Assembly: GCA_963576475.1 (NCBI GenBank)
Contig: OY754982.1
Span: 1,829,409 to 1,893,408 of the forward strand
Length of the DNA stretch: 64,000 nucleotides
Reading direction: 5' to 3'
Source of the DNA: Molanna angustata
Lineage: Eukaryota; Arthropoda; Insecta; Trichoptera; Molannidae
Position 1 is the stretch's first letter; every line of letters begins with the position of its first letter. The notes beneath the pieces are model-generated. The model had not been told where the DNA came from and did no database searches. It saw only the letters and a program-made list of their open reading frames with translations. Position numbers and translations under genes: made by a program. Of this stretch, positions 23,215 through 34,040 are shown piece after piece.

Positions 23215-23345
23215 TAATTCATCACCCGTCTCTATCGGGACACGAAAACTATTTTAATAGAAAATAGTGGGAGCACTATTCTAAGCCGGTGTCTCAACGC
23301 TTTATTTATTTTATTTCAAAAAACTACAGCTTTGTGGTTACATTA
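23215..23345 (+). repeat. Family C dispersed repeat fragment
   Basis: CTATCGGGACACG, then GAGCACTATTCTAAGCCGGT and GTCTCAACGC, is shared with 24380-24455. Fragments of this family also occur at 37665-37820, 40556-40616 and 56395-56480. Confidence 0.6.
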
Positions 23346-23430
23346 TGGTACTATTAAAATTAGTACAAGCCAATAATGTTTTCTTCGATTTAAAAAAATA
23401 TTACTTACTTACTTTCCGTGTCCGGATTCA

Positions 23431-23620
23431 TCAAATAAAGAACTTCCAGTAGTTGGCCACATGTACGGCCCTGTCATTTGCGGCAATTAGGTCCTCCCGC
23501 GCGCATGTCTCTCCGACTTTCGGACATATCATAAGGTGTTGGTGGTCCTGTATGTCCCCGCATTCGCAGGTATCGTCATCCTTGTAGCCCCATTTTTTGA
23601 GGTTACTATTATCAAAATCA
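23431..23620 (-). pseudogene. LINE ORF2 C-terminal Cys-rich remnant
   Basis: Minus-strand reading LKKWGYKDDDTCECG, then QDHQHLMICPK and ETCAREDLIAAN, ending VANYWKFFI. This Cys/His pattern (C.CG..Q...H....CP) is the short C-terminal segment of several insect LINE ORF2s. A second, different representative is at 35475-35740. Confidence 0.65.
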
Positions 23621-23634
23621 AAATAAAAAAAATA

Positions 23635-23775
23635 TTGAAACAGGTATGACACGTTGCTAGACTTCAAGATGATATCAAAAGAATGGCTGGTGATGATGCA
23701 CAAGACGCAAGACAGATATATATGGGAGAAGCCTACGTTCAACAGTAGACAGAAATGGCTGTATAAGTGAAGTGA
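23635..23775 (+). pseudogene. RTE-like LINE 3' end
   Basis: One forward frame reads DDIKRMAGDDAQDARQIYMG followed by EAYVQQ, the standard RTE-type ORF terminus, then passes into the 3' region. It abuts the CR1/Jockey-like fragment that follows. Confidence 0.6.
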
Positions 23776-24120
23776 TGCAAAAGAGAGCGGTTAGGATTAT
23801 TGTGCGCCCAAGAGATTCCTGCCGTGAATATTTTAAAAAATTGGGCATACCTACTCACATTGGCTGGCGTCTATATTGAGGAATGCCTTACCTATGCTCG
23901 GCGCAATATGAAAAACACTCCTCTTAAGTCAGAATATTATCGGTATAATACGCGAGGTGCAAACAACATCAGACCTGCAAAGTGCAGACTGGCAAAAGTC
24001 GCAAACAGCTTTGTGGGGCAGAGTATTAAGCTGTATAATAAACTGCCACCTCACATACGGTCTTTAAAAGAAGATAGTTTTGAGAGAGAGAGAGACGAAG
24101 AAGTATCTCGTCGATAAATC
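23776..24120 (+). pseudogene. CR1/Jockey-like LINE ORF2 C-terminus
   Basis: The frame reads EIPAVNILKNW, LTLAGVYIEECLTYAR, YNTRGANNIRPAKCRLAK and SIKLYNKLPPHIRSL, matching the pattern at the end of Jockey/CR1 ORF2 (Y.TR...., ...LYN.LP..I..L...F). The frame ends in a GA-repeat (GAGAGAGAGAG) near 24083. There is no catalytic domain. Confidence 0.75.
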
Positions 24121-24164
24121 ATTTTATACAACTGACGAAATGCTAAATGAAAGATATTTCAATT

Positions 24165-24560
24165 CATTCATACCATCACGGCATATCCCACAATGTGGGG
24201 TAACCAGCGAAAGGTGTGCGGGTGTACATTGCCTTATAAAAGGGAGCACAACATATCTGTGTATACCCACACACCAGTCTCGTCTCACCTAAAAAGGCAC
24301 TATATTCAGAATGGGTGGTGAACCTCATTGCTGAACTATGTGAGATGTTATTGTTGCCTGTAGTATTTTCGATTACCCGGCTCTTACGGGACACTTGAAA
24401 ACAATAATAGCAAAGAGTGGAAGCACTATTCTAAGCCGGTGCCTCACAGCTACATTAATTTTTAATACATTAATTTTTACGTATTCTTACACTATTCTCA
24501 ACAGTAGGATCTCATGTATTACATGCAACTATGTTACAAATACATTCAATCCTAGAACTA
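24165..24560 (+). mobile_element. Family C dispersed element, longest copy
   Basis: Order of blocks: ACCATCACGGCATATCCCAC, hairpin CCCACAATGTGGG, GCGAAAGGTGTGCGGGTGTA, TTATAAAAGGGAGCACAACA, then CGATTACCCGGCTCTTACGG, GCACTATTCTAAGCCGGTGC and ATGTATTACATGCAACTATG. Shorter copies occur at 23215-23345, 37660-37820 (partly inverted), 40556-40616 and 56395-56480. No ORF. The class (MITE, Helitron or SINE) cannot be decided. Confidence 0.6.
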
Positions 24561-24734
24561 ATATGTTGAGTAAGAAATTTATAAAACTGCTATAATAGAT
24601 ATGGAGATTAAATTTTAGATTATTGTCACGTTGAATTCTGTAAATAGCTTTATTTATATAATGGAATTATTCCAAATAAAACTTATAAGAATTATTTTTC
24701 TTCCTTTGTGAAGATCTTGAGATCTGTTCGTGCC

Positions 24735-24870
24735 GCTGAATTAATAGTCTCCCGTAATGTGGACTGTCTCGCCATCGAATCGTTTTGATGTCCTTCTTCC
24801 GTCTGGGTTCCTCTGAACAGCGATACGTGGAACTCTATCGTCTTGCATTCTATTTACACATCCATCCAGA
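24735..24870 (-). pseudogene. RTE-like LINE C-terminal remnant
   Basis: The minus strand reads CVNRMQDDRVPRIAVQRNPD then GRRTSKRF, a degenerate form of the RTE-type C-terminal linker. Too short and decayed to classify further. Confidence 0.4.
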
Positions 24871-25279
24871 AAACATCCATAAACACGTATCTACTGTGTA
24901 ACAATATAAATGGTTCTTAAACAATTACACTTACACCCTTGATGGATATATAATATTTTTTTATCATAGATCAGGTCCAATGATTTTTCAAAATAAAAAA
25001 AATAATAATGAATTACGGTCAAATTTTGACCTCTGAATATCACTAGTGAAAATAAATGTTCCTGTAGAAGCATCAACTAAAAAATGCAAAGCTTGGAAAA
25101 GAAATTGAACGCGGAAAATGAAATGTTGAAAAATGTAGGCAATAGTATAAAATCCCTAGAACGGGCCAAAGTCTTGGAAGACCTCAGGATAGGTGGTCCG
25201 ATGACATTATGAGTCTATAGTGGGCTTAATTGTAAATTTAGAACATCTTTTCCAGAATTTTCCCCAAAACCCTCAAATG

Positions 25280-25825
25280 ATCTTCTTCTTCTTTCTCAGC
25301 CATCTCTCCACTGCTGGGATGTAGGCCTCTTCTAAAAGCTTCCACTCGTCTTTTTTCTGGGCTTTTCGAACCCATCCGCTTCCAGCGACAGGGACAATAT
25401 CATCGGCCCACCTTTTCTTGGGCCGGCCTATTCCCCATTTCATATCCCATGGTCTCCAATTTAGAATTCTGGGTGCCCATCTGTCCGTACCCTGTCTGGC
25501 AACATGACCTGCCCATTGCCATTTAAGTTTTGCAACTCGATCCATGACATCAACAACTTTTGTCTGGCGTCTGATTTCTTCATTTCTAATTTTGTGTCTT
25601 AGACTTACGCCTATCATTTGCCTTTCCATGGATCTCTAATTGCATATTAGCTTATGTATGGTCCTCGCAGTTAGCGTGATAGTTTCCCGACCATACGTAA
25701 GCACAGGCAGGATACATGTTTCAAACACTTTTCTTTTCAAACATGTGGGAATATCTCTGTTTTTTAGGACATGTTTAAGTTTCCCAAAGGCTGCCCAACC
25801 TATATCAAATGATACGTCTTTTATT
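25280..25825 (-). pseudogene. RTE-like LINE ORF2 C-terminus
   Basis: Reading leftwards from 25825: FGKLKHVLKNRDIPTCLKRK, VFETCILPVLTYG, an in-frame stop (TAG near 25638), then RHKIRNEEIRRQTKVVDV, AKLKWQWAGHVARQGTDRW, GRPKKRWADDIV and AYIPAVERWL, ending in a poly-Lys run encoded by CTTCTTCTTC. This is the longest coherent RTE-type C-terminus here and is recent enough to keep one open frame of 118 codons. RT domain absent. Confidence 0.85.
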
Positions 25826-25949
25826 TATTTAGGTATACACTTTTTTCCATGGTTTTTCCTTATGTATAGTAATAAAATATTACATAATGTTATGTTTACC
25901 CTTTATACACCTACCAGATATTATACTATTGACATAAACTGCCTCACTA

Positions 25950-26300
25950 GATAAAAACCTGTCCTATGTTGTATTTGTAGTTTGCATTTTTGATTGGGAT
26001 TTATGTGGTTAATTTTTTTCTTATGTAATCTCTGCTCTTTTGTTTTATCCATTTTTGATGCCTCGTTTATCTCGTTGAATGTTTTCAAGTCACTGTTTTG
26101 TCCAAGTGTTGTAAGTTCATTGAATAATTTGTCTCCAAAATATAAGAAGTTTCTTTGTCCAAATATTGACTTAAGTCTTTTTAAATAAAGAACAGTTAAT
26201 TTTATTGTTAGTTTTTTTATTATATTGAATTTATAATACATACCTATATCAAGTAAAAAAACAATAAAAAATAAGTAAGTACAGAAAAAAATGCACAATA
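25950..26300 (-). pseudogene. CR1-like LINE C-terminal remnant
   Basis: A 125-codon minus frame contains SIFGQRNFLYFGDKLFNEL and LKTFNEINEASK, resembling the final F.YRG..I.N.LP....LK.F segment of CR1-type ORF2. The same 3' region occurs at 39720-39860 and 54250-54420. Confidence 0.5.
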
Positions 26301-26439
26301 ATTAAAAACATATTTCCCTTTACCAGAGTGCAAGCACTCGTGTGTAAAGGAAACATATCTTTATTATATTACATGACTTTTTTAAATTTGAATTGTTAAT
26401 AAATACTTTTATTAAGTGTAATAAGTGTGCATATATGTA

Positions 26440-26880
26440 TAGGTACATAAATCCCGTATGCTCAAGTAAGGTCACAGGCGTTAATAAGGGCCTCAGACTA
26501 GTAGCTGGAGGCGGTTGGATGCGGTCTGCACAGGATTAGGAGATGTAGAGGTCTCGTGGGAGAGTCTATGTCCATTACTGGAAGACAGAGGATTGACATG
26601 ATGATAATGAGTATATAATAATTTATTTCAATTCCATATAGGTACCTACTAAAACAATAAAAAAGGCAAAGTCTCATGGATCCGAAATACACGAGAATGT
26701 TCGGAGAAAAGGACCGTGGAGGAACTGTTTCGGGCTGCTGGAGTTAGGGAGATGTACTCTTACGTGATAGTCAATGTTGGGACGACCTGATATGACATCA
26801 GAAGAAAAAGATACTTAAGTAATTAAATGATCTCAGAAAAGGCTGGGATTGTCTAGTAAAAAAAAACTAGTATATTTGCA
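26440..26880 (+). pseudogene. RTE-like LINE 3' remnants (two pieces)
   Basis: The first piece (26490-26600) has GCGGTTGGATGCGGTCTGCA, GGAGATGTAGAGGTCTCGTG and AGAGTCTATGTCCA, typical of the W..A..DR..W..L..E.YVQQ region. The second (26670-26860) reads a GCW-like segment near GGAACTGTTTCGGGCTGCTG. Both lack frames. A TATTGTTTTA-like stretch separates them. Confidence 0.45.
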
Positions 26881-26889
26881 ATTTGCATA

Positions 26890-27400
26890 CCAGTAGATAT
26901 AAATGACAAAAAAGAAAGCAAGTATTGCAAATAAAGTTATCTACATATTAATTAAAGTAGTTTATGCTCGGAACGGAGAAGATTGAAGGAATGTATGAGA
27001 AGAAAGTTACACATCATACATTATGGACAAGAATAATATGTATGGTCGATTCCATATGCAAACTACCCCTATGAGAGACACAATTTGATGATGTATTAAT
27101 ATTATGTAGGTACCTACATCTAAATGGTTATAAAGTAATTTTAGGTACCTACTCGATGAATTTTAAATGTCAACATTGATTTTTACCATTTAATATGGTA
27201 CCTATACGATAATATGAAATTGTAATATACCTATTATTTATTTCAAATGGATTATTCAGAAATCAATATAGTGGACTGTCATTTAGATATAATCGCGTAA
27301 TTGATAAACATTCCATCTTGAAAATCATTATCGAAAAGAAAAAAATGTCGCCAACTCATTATTATATCAAATTACGAGTATGTATGTTGAAATAAATACC
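26890..27400. other. AT-rich DNA with GTAGGTACCTA runs, no gene
   Basis: Short GGTACCTA palindromes occur repeatedly (about 27110, 27145, 27200). Nothing else stands out. Confidence 0.5.
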
Positions 27401-27404
27401 TACC

Positions 27405-28090
27405 AAGCGATGAAGAAAGCGTCACCCAGCGTCACCTGACAACATCGCAAATTTACAGCAAACAGCATTTCAAGGAAATAGGTATCTAATTATAGAATGC
27501 ACCCGATGTATCGTACCTATCATAATTTTATTTGTTGTAAATATCGATACGAACAGAAGCCGCTCGATCATCGTATTAATTTAAACATTATCAGTAGCAA
27601 TATAATCAGAATCGACGTTTGATTCGGTACAAAATTGAGATCAGCCAAACAAATTTGTAGATAAATAATAATAATAATATTAGCCTGTGTAAGCGAGCAG
27701 CGGACCGACGGCGCTTTGTGTCAAATGCGACGTTGCAAGTTTTAACTTTTGAAAATGTAATACGGACACAAGACCGCCGTGTATGATATCGCTGTTCTCA
27801 AAGTGCAAACAAAATGAACGATTTCATATCATATTTTGACAAGGTTTTCAGAGACTTTTTATTAGTAAGAGTCTATATATTCGGGTCGCATGTCGTTGTC
27901 TGTACATTTTGGCATCGTTGTCGATCAAATTGAAAACAAAGAGCGTCTGTATGTGGCGATTATTTATAAATATAAATAAAACAGACACGGCGTTGAGTAC
28001 GTGATGTAGCGAAGCCTGAAATTACGGCTAACAGATGGCAGTAACTGTCCGAATGGCGGATGCTTTCTGAAAGGGGCTCTTTAGGGTAAA
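27405..28090. promoter_or_regulatory. Non-repetitive G+C-richer block, possible promoter or noncoding exon
   Basis: This block has CpG-containing unique-looking sequence (AGCGGACCGACGGCGC, GACCGCCGTGTATGATATCG, GAATGGCGGATGC) unlike the surrounding repeats, with no long ORF. A TATA-like CTATATATTCGGG lies near 27873 with a less AT-rich tract after it. A promoter or 5' UTR role is an inference from composition only. It might equally be an old unrecognised element. Confidence 0.3.
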
Positions 28091-28094
28091 CACT

Positions 28095-28900
28095 AGGAGA
28101 ATTTGATACATAACACGAAACAAAATGATTATAAAATCGTGCATTGAAACTAACGTAAACGAATTAAATGAATGTAATAAACTCATTAATCAATACGTAA
28201 TAATTATGTATAGCTGATTAACAAATAATGTTGAATTACAATGTTGTATTAACTTTTGAATGCAGTTTGATTATCATACACTTCAAATAAATTGTAATAA
28301 ATATAAATAATGATAAGTAGGTAATTGAATTCTTACATTTATTGGTGTGCCGTTAATTTATTTTTACAATACGTTATATCTACAGACAATATTACATTAG
28401 AAATATGTATTGGAAGATTATTTGATCCAACAAGCTAGCGACCTTGACATTTCCTAACGAAACTTCAGTTATGTGTACTATGTCAAAATTATTGTATTTA
28501 ATATTCATTTAGATTTATCTCTGAGTAATAAAATTAGAAAGTAATATATTAAAAATTGTTAAAAAATACAAATTAATACCTATATTGTTATTAGGGAATA
28601 TTTCTGACTAAATACATATCAAAGAGATAGGATAGGATATTAGGTATATTTTAACATTGTAGATGTTAACAAATTAGTAAATTAGGCACATGAACTATCA
28701 TATGATTTAAGTACCTAATCACTTTTACCACTTGCAAAACATTCACATGTTAATTGATCATTAATTTTTTTAATCTAATTAATATAATATGCTGATAACG
28801 ATATTGAAGATGCCTTAAGTTCTTTGCTTCCACATTAGAAACATTCATTTATATTAAATCGTTTCATTTTTTAAAAATATTGCCATAGTACACACTGTTT
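28095..28900. other. AT-rich intergenic DNA, no feature seen
   Basis: No ORF, no repeat match in the window and no RNA structure noted. Confidence 0.55.
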
Positions 28901-28914
28901 TGTATATTTAACAT

Positions 28915-29000
28915 TTACTCTGGTTCGTTAGATGAAATCGGCATGAGGCAATAAGCCCGCCAGTGTACTAATTATATGTACAGTATGATGTCAATAAATA
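28915..29000 (+). repeat. Lepidopteran-type retroposon 3' tail
   Basis: TCTGGTTCGTTAGATGAAAT is followed by CGGCATGAGGCAATAAGCCC and GCCAGTGTAC, ending ATAAATAAATA. An intact-looking example of the hairpin/CCGCC tail. Confidence 0.6.
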
Positions 29001-29605
29001 AATATGGACCTAAGACAGAAGATGATGAAATGTTATGTGTGGTCTGTGTTGTTATATGGCTGTGAGACTTGGACGGTGAAGGTTAACACCGTGAACAGTT
29101 TGGAAGCTTTTGAGATGTGGCTGCATCACAGAATGTTCAAAATCCCCTGGACAGATCTAATTACAAACTTAGAAGTCTTAAGTCGAACCAGAACAACCGG
29201 GGAACTCCTGTCGACAATAAAGGTTTGCAAGATCATATATCTAAGTCATATAATGAGAGGAGAAAAATACCACTTGGTTCGATAGAATACTTGAGGGCAA
29301 GATAGTAGGTCGTAGAGCAACTGGAGGAAGACAGATGTCCTGACGGGATTCGAATTGCAAGGTTGAAGTGACAATGGGCTGGGCATATGGCTCGACAGCG
29401 GGATACTAGGTGGGCACCCAGAATCCTACAGTGGACACCCTGGACCAAAAATAGAAGTATCGGAAGACCCCCTAAAAGGTGGTCCGATTATATAGTTCAG
29501 CAAGCTGGAAGGACCTGAATGCGAAGGGGGAGAGACAGAGACGAATGGAAAAGAATGAATGAGGCCTACATCCAGCAGTGGAGGGAGGAAGGCTAAAGAA
29601 GAAGA
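29001..29605 (+). pseudogene. Chimeric RTE-like LINE C-termini
   Basis: The first part reads KMMKCYVWSVLLYGCETWTV, LEAFEMWLHHRMFKIPWTD and TTGELLSTIKVCKI, an RTE C-terminal region of one lineage. From about 29330 a second lineage takes over: WAGHMARQRDTRW-like residues, APRILQW and GRPPKRWSD, ending GLHPAVEGG and a Lys-rich GAAGAAGAAG. The switch point lies near AAGACAGATGTCC (29330). It is either an insertion or a template-switch product. All frames are broken. Confidence 0.7.
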
Positions 29606-29750
29606 AGGACAAGCTTCAGAACTGTGGAGCAGATATTCCGGGCAGCACATTGCAGGACAGAGAGGGATTAGCCAGAGTGACGGGGGTTCCTGTGACAGGG
29701 CACCAGAAGAAGATACAACTATATTTTTGTAAATAAATAAATTAAACATG
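29606..29750 (+). repeat. LINE 3' end with TAAA tail
   Basis: GGACAAGCTTCAGAACTG through GTGACAGGGCACCAG, ending GTAAATAAATAAATTAAA. It abuts the preceding RTE fragment and reads as the end of another retroelement. Confidence 0.4.
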
Positions 29751-30429
29751 CGCAAATTCACGTTTTCGTTCCCATTCATTAGTAGATTATGTATTTTACT
29801 TGGTATTTGTGTTTGTGTTTTCGTTATTAATACATTCTTCTTAAGGTCGACACTTCAATTCTGAATATGGTGACTGTGCACGTGGGCATCGCATTGTGTA
29901 GGTTTACAAATTATGCGTATACTGGAATGTTTGTTTATATAACTATGTCCTATAGGTATCGATAGTAATATAATATGTATGTAAATATAGTTTTATACAA
30001 ATATATGTAGGTACATACAATCACGCCTTGTCCCTTACGAGATAAAATAGATACCTACTTACTAGTACTAAAAGCGGATGAGAACTTGGTTTCCATGGTT
30101 TCTACGCTTTTCTTTCTCAACAGAAATCTATCATAAAAATTCATTTTATTTTATTGTTACATATTGTACCACTTCATTTCAATTCAGTACCTAATACTTT
30201 TATTAAATATATATTTAATAATTCCATTTTTACCCTCCACACTATGGAATAGTGGAGAGTCATGATTTCACAATTTTTAAGCGTATTTTTTTACATCTAT
30301 TTCTCAAAGGGTATCATGTAGAGAGTGCACGCTGTGAGTTTCGTCGTGATGTGTTTGTGTGTATGGCGAACGGATTATCCTTTTGTGTCCTCTCTACAGC
30401 CCAAAATCTACAGTCCGATTGACTTCATA

Positions 30430-30690
30430 TTACCCACCATACCATACCATCACGCCATTTCCCTATTTGGGGTAGGCAGAGAGAACCGAACGTCAGACTC
30501 CTCTCTCTTGACACACATTCCTCGCTTCATTCACGTCCATACATCGTCTCATACACGCTCTTCTATTATTCTTCTAACATCACCATCTTTCAAAATCCCA
30601 TTTATGTGATCGTGCCAACTTTTTCTTGGCCGACCTCTACTTTTCGTTCCTCTTTTATCAGACTTGTGCACTTTTTTTGTCAGACGGTCA
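30430..30690 (-). pseudogene. RTE-like LINE C-terminal remnant (GHIERM lineage)
   Basis: On the minus strand, GAACGAAAAGTAGAGGTCGG, GGCACGATCAC and CGTGTATGAGACGATGTATG match 60020-60200 closely, ending in GGTTCTCTCTGCCTACCCC and a GGCGTGATGGTATG tail. A shorter partner is at 31040-31150. Both lie within the family D element. Confidence 0.65.
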
Positions 30691-31039
30691 TCAACTTAGA
30701 GCTGATTAGTTTTCCATAGATATCCGTTAATTTCTTCTCTATGATATCATATGTCCAAATTTTCAAAATGATCTCACGGTTTGGAAAATCGAGGTATTTT
30801 TATACTGTTTGAAATTGTGATACAATAAAAATGCACTCATCAAAAATGCATTCTAGGATGTCGAAATTTAAAGAAAAAAATCTATGGTCTGCCATATCAA
30901 TGTGAAATAAATTTCATATTTGTATGAAAAATGTATATAACAGAAGTAAAATAGCTTCTGTAAGGGAAAATTGAGTGATCAACTTCATATTGATATTGTA
31001 TGTGTCTCTATAGACAAGTATATTTTTTTACTCTCCACT

Positions 31040-31150
31040 TCTATCTTCCTCAAGGGGTAGGCAGTGAGAACCGAACACCACCATTCTTCTATCTTGACAC
31101 ATACATCGCTTCATCAACATTGATACACTGTCTCATACATGCTCATCTTG
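31040..31150 (-). pseudogene. RTE-like LINE 3' remnant
   Basis: GGGGTAGGCAGTGAGAACCG with CACTGTCTCATACATGCTC corresponds to the last 110 bp of the lineage at 59840-60225, in reverse orientation. Confidence 0.55.
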
Positions 31151-31269
31151 CTGGTATTGCAATTTTACTTAAAATTTCTCAAAAGGTATCATGTAGAAAG
31201 TTCATACTATGAATTTCGTGTCAATGTTTTTGTGTGTTTGGTGTATTGTGAAAACTTTTGTTCTTAGGG

Positions 31270-31281
31270 AATCTTATATTT
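31270..31281. repeat. Left target-site duplication of the Penelope-like element
   Basis: AATCTTATATTT occurs here and again at 34780-34791, immediately outside the two ends of the element. Confidence 0.8.
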
Positions 31282-31368
31282 ATTTTCAAATGTTTGAATG
31301 TTAACTTTGTGGTTCATATTTAACAAATTAAATTTAAAAATATAACTTTGTATTAACCACGTTTTTTG

Positions 31369-31427
31369 GTTGAAACGATGCGACCGGTTTCGGAACTAAC
31401 CGTTCCCTCATCAGGCTAACTTTCAAC
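31369..31427 (-). ncRNA. Hammerhead-ribozyme-like motif, inverted copy
   Basis: Exact reverse complement of 34682-34740; see that entry for the stems. It lies at the same distance from the endonuclease frame as in the direct copy. Confidence 0.7.
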
Positions 31428-31461
31428 TGAAACAGAATGTGACGACGTGCTTACAAGAAAT

Positions 31462-32068
31462 CTATGGGGGCGGAGGAAGAGGTAGGGTGGGGGTACTTAG
31501 GGTTGGGTCTTGTGCAGGGTGGGTCCGATTGGCTGAAGGATTAGAAGTAAAAGGAAACATATTTAATAATGGACTGAAAGATAAATTTAACTGATTGTTT
31601 ATTATGTTCTGTTTTGAATTAATACACTTTTTAATTTCTAGCGACTCTAAATTATCAAGACGGAGACCTACTTTGTTGACGTGTAAAATTTTTGTTCCCG
31701 ATTGCATATTAAATTGATGATCATTAAGTACTAAGTGTTCTGCGAATTCCGAAAAATTATCATTGTTTATACATCTAATATGTTCTTTTACTCTAGTCTC
31801 AAATTTCCGTCCTGTTTTTCCTATGTAGACTGCAGAGCAGTCTCCACATGTCAGTTGGTATACGCCGGAGTTTTCCATTTTATTATCTTTATCTTTGGAA
31901 TTCATTAAACTTTTTCCAATATTATTGTCAGTGTAAAATGCAGGTCTTATGTCTTTTGGTAAGAAATTTGAGACTAATTGGGATAAATTATTAACAAACA
32001 ATATGCGTCTCCATCTATATTCATCTTTTTTGATATTTGTATTATAACTATGTAGGTATCTATTGACG
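31462..32068 (-). pseudogene. Inverted copy of the GIY-YIG endonuclease region
   Basis: A 179-codon frame whose translation is identical to 34108-34647, including VYQLTCGDCSAVYIGKTGR. It has no RT domain: the inverted segment begins at GTCAATAGATACC (32056-32068), just where the frame of the full unit passes from RT to endonuclease. As part of the inverted terminal repeat it would not give a functional enzyme by itself. Confidence 0.85.
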
Positions 32069-32141
32069 AAACCGGTCGCATCGTTTCAACCAAAAAACGT
32101 GGTTAATACAAAGTTATATTTTTAAATTTAATTTGTTAAAT

Positions 32142-34040
32142 ATGAACCACAAAGTTAACATTCAAACATTTGAAAATATTGTTATCGCGAGTACGGCGAG
32201 TAAAATAAAAATGTATAAGAAATTTTCAATTAAATACAGAATAATGTGCTTAAATATATTATTTTATCAAACGTGCTTAAAATATGAAGTGTTTCCGAAT
32301 TATATTAATGATAATAGTGATAAAAATAAAAATCAAAAAGCTTTATTCAAATCAAAAATAGCTTGGTTAAAAGAAGACTTGACTGAATTTAAACTACGAA
32401 GTAATATAAAACTTCAAATAAAAGTGCTTCACACAGAGTTGGTGTCAATCTTACATCCGATTGAATGGGACATCTTGGACGATAAAGTTCGTGACTTCGC
32501 GAGTATAGACGCCTTCAAGAAGAAAGTGAAACTCGACAAAAAGCTAAGTACTCTTATTAATAACAAAACAGTTAGAACAGATAAACAAGTTAATCAAGTC
32601 CATGAATTCTATGATCGTGTAATCAATTTGTCCTCACAATCGTTTAGTCAACCAGAGTTAGATTTATTATCAAAGGGTCTTAAACATAATATTCATAAAA
32701 ATAACAATATCACAGCAATAGAAAATTTAGCAGTAGACTTAGAGACAGCGTTATACAATTGCCCCAAAACTTACCATTATAAATGTTCGGAAATTATAAA
32801 AGTTAATTCAGTAAAATTTTCCACACCACATAAAAATAATGATCATATTGTGTTAAAAAATATTCAAAAAACTGTCAAAGAAAACCAAATTGTAATAACG
32901 AAAGCGGATAAAGGTAATTCAATTGTTATAATGAACGGCGTTGACTATAGAAATAAAATGCAATTTTTTTTAAACAACGACGACTTCATAAAGCTAGAAA
33001 AAGATCCGACGAATAAGTATCAAGATGCCGTAAAGAGCGCTTTAAAACTTTGCAAGAGTGATATAATAAAAAAGATACGCCCAAATCAGTTAGTAGATAT
33101 GAATCCAAAAACACCCAAGTTATACGGCCTTTTAAAAATACACAAACAGGAAAAACCCATTCGCCCGGTAGTATCCTGTTGTAATTCCCCATCATTTAAA
33201 CTATCAGCCCATATTGTTAACATAATAAATCAAGCAAACATATTCAAACCTAAATTTACAGTTAAAAATTCCATTGAACTAGTAAATACAATTAAAGACT
33301 TAGTGATTCCAAGTAATGCCAAACTAATATCTTTTGATATAATAAGTCTCTTTACTAATATACCAATAAAAGAAAGCAAAAACATAATAGACAGTTTACT
33401 TAACAACTCGGATCTCCCCTTAGATATAACAAATGATTTGAAACGATTATTAGAGGTTTGCTTGAGTCAAAACTATTTCCAGTATGATAATGTTGTTTAC
33501 CAACAAAAAGAAGGATTACCAATGGGAGCCCGTACAAGTCCACTTATAGCCGACATTTTTGTAGATTTCTTAGAAAATAAAATATTTGGATCAAATTCGG
33601 TTTTATTGAAATATATATTTTTATGGAAGAGATACGTGGACGATATATTTTGCATTTTTACCGGTACTGATCGACAATTAAAGTTGCTCATAAATTTTAT
33701 AAACTCGTTTCACCCTAAGATTCAGTTCACATTGGAAATAGAAAAGGAAAAAACACTAAATTTTTTAGATTTAAAATTGACAATAGTAAATAATAAAATT
33801 GAATTTGATATATATCGTAAACCGACCTATACAGATACAACTATCCACAATACATCCAACCATCCAGCATCCCATAAACATTCCGCTTATCATTCCATGG
33901 TCCATAGATTACTAAATATACCACTATCATCAAATAATTTTAATAAAGAACTAAATACAATAAAACAGATTGCATACAATAATGGTTATAACAGTAAATT
34001 GATAGACTCCATTTTAAATAAAAAAAATAAAAAATATTAA
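32142..34040 (+). CDS. Penelope-like element reverse transcriptase
   Basis: 632 codons from the first ATG (32142); the frame is open three codons further upstream through a TTG. The N-terminal third is Lys/Asn-rich with no clear domain. The RT core follows: IVITKADKGNSIVIM (motif near residue 255), PKLYGLLKIHKQ with IRPVVSC, motif A with catalytic Asp in ISFDIISLFTNIP (about residue 398), GLPMGARTSPLIADIFVD, and the YVDD box in KRYVDDIFCIF (about residue 498). NFLDLKLTI and IYRKPTYTDT complete the thumb side. These are typical of the Penelope order, whose RT is related to telomerase. The protein would copy element RNA at nicked chromosomal DNA. It ends at TAA in an A-rich tract where the endonuclease frame takes over. 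Confidence 0.92.
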   Translation: MNHKVNIQTFENIVIASTASKIKMYKKFSIKYRIMCLNILFYQTCLKYEVFPNYINDNSDKNKNQKALFKSKIAWLKEDLTEFKLRSNIKLQIKVLHTELVSILHPIEWDILDDKVRDFASIDAFKKKVKLDKKLSTLINNKTVRTDKQVNQVHEFYDRVINLSSQSFSQPELDLLSKGLKHNIHKNNNITAIENLAVDLETALYNCPKTYHYKCSEIIKVNSVKFSTPHKNNDHIVLKNIQKTVKENQIVITKADKGNSIVIMNGVDYRNKMQFFLNNDDFIKLEKDPTNKYQDAVKSALKLCKSDIIKKIRPNQLVDMNPKTPKLYGLLKIHKQEKPIRPVVSCCNSPSFKLSAHIVNIINQANIFKPKFTVKNSIELVNTIKDLVIPSNAKLISFDIISLFTNIPIKESKNIIDSLLNNSDLPLDITNDLKRLLEVCLSQNYFQYDNVVYQQKEGLPMGARTSPLIADIFVDFLENKIFGSNSVLLKYIFLWKRYVDDIFCIFTGTDRQLKLLINFINSFHPKIQFTLEIEKEKTLNFLDLKLTIVNNKIEFDIYRKPTYTDTTIHNTSNHPASHKHSAYHSMVHRLLNIPLSSNNFNKELNTIKQIAYNNGYNSKLIDSILNKKNKKY

